From NCBI GenBank assembly GCA_019916065.1, contig CM034234.1:13684520-13748519 (forward strand): a DNA stretch of 64,000 nucleotides, written 5' to 3'. The notes under the pieces were generated by a model. The model ran no database searches. It was not told the origin of the DNA and was given only the letters and a program-made list of their open reading frames with translations. Below, piece after piece: positions 1-8,011 of this stretch. Source of the stretch: Vitellaria paradoxa (taxonomy: Eukaryota > Streptophyta > Magnoliopsida > Ericales > Sapotaceae). Each line of letters opens with the position of its first letter. Position 1 is the stretch's first letter. The position numbers were made by a program, and so were the translations under genes.

Positions 1-230
1 ATCGACCAAACACAATAAAAAAAATTATAAGTTTAACATTATTCCGTTATAAATGTAGAGGTTTAAAATTATTCCGTTATCATAAGATGTGAGGCTCTTA
101 AAATGAGATCAACCAATCATCTGTTATATATTATGCTGATTTTAAGCAAGCGTTATCCACTAAAATTTAAAATTTCACAAATTATCTTAAGCTTTTTGTT
201 AAAAACAAAAATTATTGTTTTAAATAATAA

Positions 231-420
231 TGTAATTTAACTAACTTATGGGGGACATATTTGCAGCATTGGAATGAATAATCCAAGCCCCGTGGCGTTA
301 TATATGCATATCCCCCTGTTATAAGAAGATGTGGACCGGTTGTGTCCCGCTGATATCCATCTACAACCTTTACACACCACAATGACATAAACCACAAATC
401 AATAATTTCAAAATTACAAA
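231..420. promoter_or_regulatory. Conserved distal upstream module of UGT copy 1
   Basis: This relatively GC-rich block is repeated upstream of copies 2, 4 and 6 (14021, 26782 and 56641). It contains GCATTGGAA, CCAAGCCCCGTGG and a TATA-like TTATATATGCATA, followed by conserved GATGTGGAC and CCTTTACACACCAC. Its surroundings are MITE-ridden while the block itself is kept. Function is inferred only; it could be an enhancer, an old core promoter or a relic. Confidence 0.45.
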
Positions 421-620
421 TAAACAAAAATGACACCCGTTGAAATAAGTTTGTCCGGTTAATTAAAAAAAAAATACCCATTTAAAATTGACTCACAATA
501 TAATAAAATTAAATTTATATAAAAAATTAAGTTACTCCAGTGAGAACTTAACAAACATAAGAGAAGTAAAAAAAAGTTAGCCTTTTTTAGATAACTAGTA
601 CCTAATTACTAAAAAGTTAA

Positions 621-1393
621 GGGTTTATTTGGTTTATTTTTTTATTTTTATTTTTATTTTTTATTTTTGTTTTAAACTCATTTTTCATTTTACGCTTTTA
701 AAAATAAAAAAAATAGCTCAAAACGTATTTGATCACTTATATTTTCAAATTTTGTTTTAGAAAACAAAAAATAAGTTTACACATAAAATGAAAATGATAA
801 AAAATCTTTTGAGTGTTTTTAACTCATAATAAGAAAATTTCAAAATAATGAAAATAAAATATTTTCTGTTTTCTTATCCATCAAGGTATCTCTAACCTTC
901 TACTCTTATTCTGCCTTCTCTGATGTATCAAGTCTAGTCATTTTTATCAAGTAAGTCTTTGTATCAAAGTTTGTATTCTTATTTTTCATTAATAAAAGTT
1001 TTATCATTTGTATCATCTGTATTTCTTATTTGCATCGTTTAATTACTCATGATTTATTTGCATTCTTACAAAAGAAGATTATCTCTGACACGAAAACACC
1101 TATCTCTTATTAAAAATAGAATATCTAAAGTTGATAAATATCAAACAGTAACTCTAATTAATTTAATCTCTGAGTATTTATATTTAAGAAAAGAATAAAA
1201 ATATTTTTAGATAAAATCAAATTATTTTGTTATTAACATTTTTATTATTATATATATATCTTGATATTTATCTACTTGATTTGCTATCTTACTATTTATG
1301 GGCTCCTCTTGTTCTATTTTCATTATTTTGAAATTTTTAAAACATAAAATAAAGATAAAAAACAGAAAACAGAAAAGTAAATCAAATGCCATC
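621..1393. mobile_element. MITE with TAA target duplication (PIF/Harbinger-like), enlarged copy
   Basis: The ends read GGGTTTATTTGG and AAATGCCATC, flanked by TAA on both sides (618-620 and 1394-1396). The T-rich left and A-rich right halves carry the CATAAAATGAAAA-type internal motif shared with copies at 6056, 14413, 26393, 47925 and 57033. At 773 bp it is more than twice the ~300-330 bp of the others; the extra ~450 bp in the middle (about 880-1330) looks like a nested AT-rich insertion that I cannot classify. Confidence 0.6.
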
Positions 1394-1516
1394 TAACTTT
1401 TTTTTATTTAAAAATAAAAAAAATCTAATTTTTAGTAACTAGTTTTTAATTTTTTGTTAATTTAACATTTTTACGCTTCAAAATTTAAAAAAAATAAATA
1501 TAAGAAAGTAGATTTA

Positions 1517-2023
1517 GAGTGTGTTTGGAGCACCAAAAACTGAGAAAAAATGAGATAAAATGTGATTTGAAAAAATTCTTTGTGTTTGGTACACACCGCT
1601 CAAATCATGTTTTTTGGAAATGAATAGTAAAATTTCATTCTGATAGATTGGATTTCCGTTTGGACAGATTCAAAATTTTAAGCAGTCATGATTTATTTAC
1701 ACTATAATCCGTCTAAACAGATTGTAGAAACCATTTGGACGAAAGTTGGTCGCGTGATTCCGTCGGAACGATTTCTACAATCCGTTGGAATAGTTAAATA
1801 GTTAAAATGATACCATTTGATACATTGGGAGTCTATGGTGAGAATGACCAAAAAATTTTTACTATTTGATTAACCGAGTTCTACTTATCTACTTTTTTTG
1901 GAAAAAATATTGAACATTTTTTTAATTTTAAAAAAGCATGAATGTGTAAAATTTTATAAAAATTTTCAAAAATTTTTAAAAATTTTAAAAAATTTCATCA
2001 AACTTTAATGCACCAAATACACC
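1517..2023. mobile_element. Tourist-like MITE, TTA target duplication
   Basis: The terminal inverted repeats are GAGTGTGTTTGGAGCACC on the left and, read from the right, GGTGTATTTGGTGC, with TTA at 1514-1516 and 2024-2026. The middle has inverted FATTGTAGAAA-like motifs (ATTGTAGAAACCATT and ATTTCTACAATCC). A related element lies in opposite orientation at 36328-36997. The homologous site upstream of UGT copy 2 holds a different MITE. Confidence 0.65.
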
Positions 2024-2126
2024 TTAATCATTTAAAAAAAAAGCCTAAAAAAAAGAAAAACTAATAACCACCGGTTTTCAAACGGAAGCTAACGCAATAA
2101 TTTGAACGTACTTTGCAAGCAAAGCA

Positions 2127-2136
2127 GTGACGTCAC
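2127..2136. promoter_or_regulatory. TGACGTCA element of UGT copy 1 promoter
   Basis: The palindrome GTGACGTCAC lies within a conserved context CTTTGCAAGCAAAGCAGTGA. The same block occurs upstream of copies 2, 4 and 6. TGACGTCA is an ACGT-core site of the kind bound by plant bZIP (TGA/C-box) factors (established knowledge); binding here is inference. In copy 1 it is 673 bp from the ATG rather than ~200 bp, because of the insertion that follows. Confidence 0.55.
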
Positions 2137-2151
2137 TCCTCACGCTTTGAT

Positions 2152-2624
2152 TTACAACTCTAAAAAAACTTCATAAATTTCAAACAACCCATTTACTTGT
2201 AATTTTTCCGTTAACATTAATTTCAAAAAATTCTAATATTTCATTAAAAAAATAAAAAATTTTAAAAATAGGTTAACCGATGTATAAATTTTTTATGCAA
2301 TTATATTTTTCGTGTAAAAAACTTTTAAACGAGTACCATTATCACTATTTTTTGAATTTTTTTGAATCCGTGAAAATAAAATTAGAAAATCGTTCCTACA
2401 ATTTGTAACTTTTCAGAAAAATAGTTCCAAAATTAACCCCAAATCACATTTTATCTTATTTTTTCTTACTTCAAGCGAGAGTGTGTTTAGAATTGTATAA
2501 AATTGTATAAAAATATAAAATTAATGTTTTGTATTTTGTATAGTAAATAATTTAAATTTATTATTTCATAATTTATGTTTATAAAAATTTATAATATTTT
2601 TTTTAATTCCGAACGTGCCTAATC
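2152..2624. other. Copy 1-specific ~470-bp promoter insertion
   Basis: Copies 2, 4 and 6 run almost directly from CTTTGATTT to the CAAGGAGA block; copy 1 has about 470 bp of AT-rich DNA between them. Its right part (about 2477-2620) has possible inverted ends, GAGTGTGTTTAGAATT and, reverse-read, GGCACGTTCGGAATT, so it may contain a MITE. I could not fix a target duplication for the whole insertion. Confidence 0.5.
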
Positions 2625-2696
2625 CTCACAAAGGAGAGCTGGCTCCTGGTAGCATCATGAATATTGAAAAAAAATAGAAATAGTTATTTGATAGTC

Positions 2697-2717
2697 TATA
2701 TATATGTATATATATAT
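2697..2717 (+). promoter_or_regulatory. TATA region of UGT copy 1
   Basis: An alternating TATATATAT tract lies about 85-100 bp upstream of the ATG. A tract at the same place is kept in copies 2 and 6, but is missing from broken copy 4. Spacing is compatible with a TATA box and a 5' leader of ~50-70 nt; the leader is conserved (GCTCACTGTGGTAGGG). Confidence 0.5.
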
Positions 2718-2799
2718 TGTAGTAGGATGTACCTCTAAAGCTCACTGTGGTAGGGAATTAAAGGTTTGAGGTAACGGAGTAAGGATTGAAGTCGGTCAA

Positions 2800-4269
2800 A
2801 TGAAGAAGACGGAGCTAGTATTCATTCCGACGCCCGGAATGGGTCACCTCGTGTCGACGGTGGAGATGGCGAAGGTGTTGGTCGCCAGAGATGAGCGTCT
2901 CTCCATCACAATCCTCATCATAAAGATTCCATCTATGCCTTCACACACCCAACCACTACTCTCCGGCGATGCCTCTCAACGGATATGCGTGGTGGACCTT
3001 CCTCAAGACCCCTCCCTCGCCGAGCTTCTCACCAAGACACCCCAGTCCTTATTCAATGAGTTCATCGAAGCCCACAAGCCGTGCGTTAGAGACGTGGTTT
3101 CCGAGATGATCGCCGCTCCTGGTTCCGAGTCCGCTCAACTCGGTGGCTTCGTCATCGACATGTTCTGCACCTCCATGGTGGAAGTCGCCGACGATTTTGG
3201 AGTCCCAACCTATGTGTTTTTCACAGCCGGCGCTGGCGTGCTTGGTCTCATGTTCCATCTCCAGACACTGCAAGACAAGCACAACCAGGATGTCACTGAG
3301 TTGAAGGACTCGGACGCCGAGTTGTCTGTCCCAACTTATGCCAACCCGGTCCCGGCTAAGGTATTGCCTTCTGTGTTCGTAGACAAGGAACATGGGAGCG
3401 CGATGTTCCTCAATATCACTAGGAATATCAGGAAAACCAAAGGCATTGTTATCAACACATTCGCGGAGCTGGAATCCCATGCGGTAAAGTACCTCTCCGA
3501 AGACAACAGCAGCCCTCCGATCTATCCTGTGGGGCCCGTGCTCAACCTAAACAGTGAGGGACCGGGGCGGAACAACCAGTTTGAGGACATCATGTGGTGG
3601 TTGGACAACCAGCCGCCGTCGTCGGTGGTATTTCTGTGCTTTGGGAGCATGGGAAGCTTCGATAGGGAGCAGGTGAAAGAGATAGCGCGTGCGCTGGAGC
3701 GAAGCGGCCACCGTTTCCTGTGGTCCCTCCGTCGGCCTCCACCCAAGGGGAATGTGCAAGCGCCGGGCGACTACGAAAATCCGGCGGAGGTGCTGCCGGA
3801 GAGGTTCCTGGAGAGGACTGCGGCAAAGGGGAAGGTGATCGGATGGGCGCCGCAGGTGGCGGTGCTGTCCCACGTGGCGGTGGGAGGGTTCGTGTCGCAC
3901 TGCGGTTGGAACTCCACGTTGGAGAGTTTGTGGTGTGGGATGCCGGTTGCCACGTGGCCCCTGTATGCGGAGCAGCAATTGAATGCGTTCCAGCTGGTGA
4001 GGGAGTTGGGGTTGTCAGTGGAGATAAAGCTAGATTTCGAGAAGGACTTCGGGACTGAGAAGCAGGAGATAACATTGACAGCTGAGGAGATAGAGAGTGG
4101 GATAAGGAAGCTGATGGAGGGAGATGATCATCAAAGTAGGGACGAAATCAAGCGGAAAGTGAAGGAAATGAGTGAGAAGAGCAAGGCTGCCGTGATGGAG
4201 GGCGGATCATCGTACAATTACATCGGATGCTTTATCAAGGATGTGATCAACAATGCTCCTCCAAAATAA
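2800..4269 (+). CDS. UDP-glycosyltransferase, UGT71-like (copy 1, intact)
   Basis: This intronless 489-residue family-1 glycosyltransferase is expected to move glucose from UDP-glucose onto a small acceptor such as a phenolic or terpenoid in the cytosol. Catalytic His16 lies in TPGMGH and its Asp partner is Asp120 (VIDMF). The C-terminal PSPG donor box runs W349-Q392, with HCGWNS at 367-372 and final EQQ; a last Gln usually goes with UDP-glucose. Length is normal for the family. The ATG is the one shared by all copies, 20 bp after GGAGTAAGGATTG. It differs from copies 2 and 6 mainly at residues 191-204 and around 412-425, and its 3' part groups with broken copies 3, 5 and 7. Acceptor and exact subfamily cannot be read from sequence; UGT71 is inferred from the N-terminal FIPTPGMGHLVSTVEMAK signature. 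Codons are far more GC-rich than the AT-rich flanks. Confidence 0.95.
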   Translation: MKKTELVFIPTPGMGHLVSTVEMAKVLVARDERLSITILIIKIPSMPSHTQPLLSGDASQRICVVDLPQDPSLAELLTKTPQSLFNEFIEAHKPCVRDVVSEMIAAPGSESAQLGGFVIDMFCTSMVEVADDFGVPTYVFFTAGAGVLGLMFHLQTLQDKHNQDVTELKDSDAELSVPTYANPVPAKVLPSVFVDKEHGSAMFLNITRNIRKTKGIVINTFAELESHAVKYLSEDNSSPPIYPVGPVLNLNSEGPGRNNQFEDIMWWLDNQPPSSVVFLCFGSMGSFDREQVKEIARALERSGHRFLWSLRRPPPKGNVQAPGDYENPAEVLPERFLERTAAKGKVIGWAPQVAVLSHVAVGGFVSHCGWNSTLESLWCGMPVATWPLYAEQQLNAFQLVRELGLSVEIKLDFEKDFGTEKQEITLTAEEIESGIRKLMEGDDHQSRDEIKRKVKEMSEKSKAAVMEGGSSYNYIGCFIKDVINNAPPK

Positions 4270-4379
4270 TCTACTGATCTATAAATAATAAATAAAAAAA
4301 ATATCAGAATCTTTTCGCTGTATTTTTTATTTTAAATGTCAGCTTGGTAATAATAGCTTAAGATTGTTGAATTAAAATT

Positions 4380-5101
4380 GGGTAAATTTCACTAACCTCC
4401 CCTCCTCTGAGGTTTCTAACATCAACAGAAACCTCCCCTGAGGTTTCTGAAATGGCACTGCCCTTCCTTCTTTTACCACGTAAATTTCACTAACCTCTTA
4501 TGATCTATTTTTTTCCGTAAAGGTCCCGTTTGGAGTAAGAAAAATAAGATAAATTGAGATAAAATGTAGTTTAGGGTTGATTTGGCACTTTTTTTTTTGT
4601 CTGAAAGGTAGCAGACTGTGGGATAAATTGAGATAAAATGTAGTTTATGGTTGATTTTGGCACTTTTTTTTTTGAAAAATAGCAAACTGTGGGATAAATT
4701 GAGATAAAATGTGTTTGGGGTTGATTTTGACATCTTTTTTTCTGAAAAATAGCAAACTGTGAGAACGATTTTTCAAATCCGTTCCCACGGATTCAAAAAA
4801 ATTCACAAAAAATAACGACAATGATACTCGTTTAAAAACTTTCGATACAAAGAATATGATTGTATAAAAAATTTACACATTCAGAAACCTCAGGGGAGAT
4901 TAGTGAAATTTACTCGGTAAAAGAAGGGAGGGCAGTGTCATTTCAGAAACCTCAGGGGAGGTTTTTGTTGATTTCAGAAATCTCAGGGGAAGTTTGTGAA
5001 ATTTATCCGGTAAAAAAAAAGAGGACAGTGTCATTTCAAAAACCTTATGGGAGGTTTCTGTTGGTATCAGAAATCTCAAGAGAGGTTAACGAAATTTACC
5101 C
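4380..5101. mobile_element. Mutator-type MITE with 9-bp target duplication
   Basis: Long terminal inverted repeats (over 90 bp) start GGGTAAATTTCACTAACCTC on the left and, read inward from the right, GGGTAAATTTCGTTAACCTC. The exact 9-bp duplication ATTAAAATT flanks it (4371-4379 and 5102-5110); the empty site with a single ATTAAAATT is visible downstream of UGT copy 5 near 46990 and as a near match at ~21650. 9-bp TSDs and long TIRs are Mutator-family hallmarks. No transposase is present. The open frame 4860-5195 lies in the TIR and is not a gene. Confidence 0.85.
4548..4762. repeat. Three ~72-bp tandem repeats inside the Mutator-type MITE
   Basis: Units begin GATAAATTGAGATAAAATG at 4548, 4622 and 4693 and each ends in a poly-T run and AGCAAACTGT. 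The start, GTTTGGAGTAAGAAAAATAAG, resembles a MITE end, so this may be a nested, internally amplified element. Confidence 0.6.
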
Positions 5102-6055
5102 ATTAAAATTTATTAGTATAAGTATATTTATATTGTTATTAAAAACAAAATATATAAATGTATTTAAAATATTAAATTTTAATACGACAATTTAGAGTGT
5201 ACGGTCCCAACATCGTTTCCAATGTCAATCTCTCCTCGTTTGTTTTTAATTAAGTCAAATTTGATAAATTTTTCAATGTTAGCCTTTTTCTTTTATTTTT
5301 TTTAATTAAATTAAATTTGGATGAATTTATCATTTTTAAGAAATACTGCAAGTGTTCTAATTTATTTTTATAAAGTATTTTTTTTTATTATGAAACATTA
5401 TTCAATAACGTTTTAGTTGGCGTTTGAAGATCTATTTTTACCATTTTGTGTCGGAGGTTGTAATCTTGAAATTGATGAAATTTGTAAAAAAAAAATTGAA
5501 AAATAATTGAAAATTTTGATAAAATTATTTTTTAATAAAATTTAGAAATTCAAGCACACACTTGGTTATAATTTCACTTTCCTTTTATTAAGCTAGCTCA
5601 ATTTAATCATTTACTATAAATTATTTCAAAATTGGAAATGCCATCGTCTCCTTTCATTTCTAATTTTGAGAGTTGGAATGGTGATCATTCAGTCCACTTG
5701 CATTTCGAGTGTTGGTTAAGTTCCATTTATCTTATACAAACTTAATGTAAACTTCCAAATTAAAGTCTTAATTTTTGGTTGTAATATTCAAGAATTTAAT
5801 ATGTTAACTATTTATTAACTTAATTTCTTAAGTAAATCTCTTGTTAAATGATACTCTTTGATGGGTAATTATTTGGTTATTTTATGAAAGATTTTTCAAC
5901 GAAAGTTAGTCAATGGTTAAGATTAAAACAAATTAAACTTTTCAATCCTTAATTGTTATAATTAAAAGATTAGATGGACTAAATCAAAGACTAAATAGTG
6001 CAAGTTATAATTTTTTTATTTTTATGTGTACAAATTAAATATAAGTAAAATTTTA
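5102..6055. other. AT-rich UGT 3' flank, no gene
   Basis: No coding signal. The sequence is paralogous to 46985-47924 and 21655-22600, and partly to 31660-32000, and marks the shared downstream part of the UGT module (TTTCATTTCTAATTTTGAGAG, TCCACTTGCATTT). Confidence 0.7.
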
Positions 6056-6386
6056 GGGTTCATTTGTTTGTTTTTCTATTTTTTGTTTTCTATTTTTATT
6101 TTCTATTTTCTGTTTTGAACTTATTTTCTATTTTATACTTTTGAAAATAAAGAAAAAGCTCAAAACGCATTTGGTTATTGTATTTTTAAATTTTGTTTTA
6201 AAAAACAGAAAATGAGTTTACACATAAAATGAAAAATGACAAAAAGCCGTTTTGAGTGTTTTTAATCCAAAATAAGAAAAATTTCAAAATAATGAAAATA
6301 GAGCATTTTCTTTCTTTATTTTGAGATTTTTAAAATAGAAAATAAAAATAGGAAACAAAAAATAGAAAAGTAAACTAAATGCCATC
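6056..6386. mobile_element. PIF/Harbinger-like MITE, TTA target duplication
   Basis: Ends GGGTTCATTTGTTTG and, reverse-read, GATGGCATTTAGTTTAC; TTA flanks both sides (6053-6055, 6387-6389). The other duplication unit carries it at 47925-48231, whereas the third paralogous flank near 22612 shows the empty site with a single TTA. Confidence 0.75.
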
Positions 6387-6585
6387 TTAATTTTTGATTT
6401 GTATAAAATTATAAAAATTAGGCAAGGGCTTTAGATTGAGACCAAACAATTTTATTATTTAAAAGAAATTATTAATTTATCGAGTATTAATTTAAAAATA
6501 TTTTACTATCTCTTTGTCAAATGAATAATAATTTATCGAGTATTAATTTAAAGAGGTTATACAGTATTTTTGTTAAATAAATAAT

Positions 6586-7769
6586 CACTAGTGGAAAGAG
6601 GGGTATTAGCGACCGCCACAAGCGATCACTAAAAGTAAAATAGCGGCCGCTAAAAGTATTAGCGACGGTTTAGCGACCGCGTCAAGCGAGTCGCATTTGG
6701 GTCGTCGCTAAAAAGTATTAGTGACCGCCTTGATTTTTTGCGATAGCGCCTGCGACCGCTTGAGTTAAAAACGTCAGACAATTAGCGACCGCTAGAAGCG
6801 GTCGCTAATACATAAAAAATTAAAAAAAATAGAAAAAATAAAAAATAGCAACATACAAAAATTTAAAAAAATACATAAAAAAATTACATTACACAGTAAA
6901 AAAAAAAATTCAACAGTAACATTTCAGCAATTAATATTACATTTCACAACCAACAATTCAAAAAAAACATTCCAATCAAACAACCAACACCCAACATTAA
7001 CAGCATATATATGAAACTAACAAATTAATGAGTAAGTAAAATAAAAAAAAAAAAAAAAAACACACACAACAATATATACATGCATGCATAGATGAATCAG
7101 CAAACCCCAACCACAAAAACAAAAAACAAAAATTATTTACATTCATCTAATAAAACAAAAAAATCAGAAAATAAAAAAAATAATTCAAACAAAAAAAAAA
7201 TCAAACCTGGTAATGTGGTAGCGAGGCCTCCAAATAACTCTAATACACAAAAAAAAAAAAATTGTTAGTGAGAGAGCAAAAGAGAGAGAGAGAGAGAACA
7301 AAGAACAAGAGAAAGCAAAAGAGAGAGAGAGAGAGAGAGCCAGAGAGGGAGAACTTACCGGTGGCGGCGGCGGCCAGCGTCCGGCTACGGTAGCGGCGGC
7401 GGCCGGCGTCCGGCTACGGCGGCGGCAAAGGGGGAGGGCAGGGAGGAGGAGGGGTAGGGGGAGAGAGGAGAGAGCGCGGGGGAATGAGGGGAAAAAGAGA
7501 GGGAAAGAGAGGAAAAAAAGAGGGGCGTTCTGCCTGATATAATTAGAGTATTGGCGACCGCTTAAAGCGGTCGCTAATGCTGTCGTCTAAAAGATATTAG
7601 CGACCGCCAGGAGCGGTCGCCCAAATTTTCCCGTCGCTTTTCCTTTTGCGCACTTGATTAGTGATGCCCCATATAGCGATCGCTTTAAACGGTCGCTAAT
7701 AACGTTATAACAATCGTAAAAACGATCGCCCGAGTTTTCTACTCGCCGATTGGCCAATTTCTAGTAGTG
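6586..7769. mobile_element. Non-autonomous CACTA element, 3-bp AAT target duplication
   Basis: Ends are CACTAGTGGAAA and, reverse-read, CACTACTAGAAA (10 of 12 match). AAT flanks both sides (6583-6585 and 7770-7772). The paralogous empty sites near 50380 and 22805 lack it. Subterminal regions are packed with direct and inverted GCGACCGC / GCGGTCGC repeats, as expected for CACTA transposase binding arrays. At 1184 bp it has no transposase. The interior holds GA-rich microsatellite (7271-7340) and a GCGGCGGCGG-rich island (7358-7430) next to a possible - strand splice donor. Confidence 0.9.
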
Positions 7770-7802
7770 AATGTTATTTTGGCAATCTAAAAAATACTTA
7801 TA

Positions 7803-7951
7803 ACACTCCATCATAGAAAATTTTACTCTCTTTGGGGAGTAAGAAGAAAATTCAATCTGGAAGAATTCTAATCAGTACACTCCATCATAGAAAATATTTT
7901 ACTCTCTTTGGGGAGTAAGAAGAAAATTCAATCTGGAAGAATTCTAATCAG
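7803..7951. repeat. ~75-bp tandem duplication, left unit only
   Basis: The segment starting ACACTCCATCATAGAAAA occurs twice in tandem (7803-7876 and 7877-7951); the other unit has one copy at 50415-50490. A recent local duplication just outside the 3' end of the helicase pseudogene. Confidence 0.85.
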
Positions 7952-8011
7952 CATTTATCTGTATCTCTATCTATCATTTTACATACAAAAATATAAAGCA
8001 CATTCATACAC

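Noticed and set aside
3049..4075. Long open frames on the - strand and in other + frames across UGT copies (also at 15569-16584, 28395-28931, 45646-46569, 58182-59197)
   Set aside because: They are shadows of GC-rich UGT codons, recur in every copy including broken ones, and resemble no protein family.
4860..5195. 111-codon + strand frame with repeated SFQKPQGRFLL
   Set aside because: Lies in the repeated terminal inverted repeat of the Mutator-type MITE.
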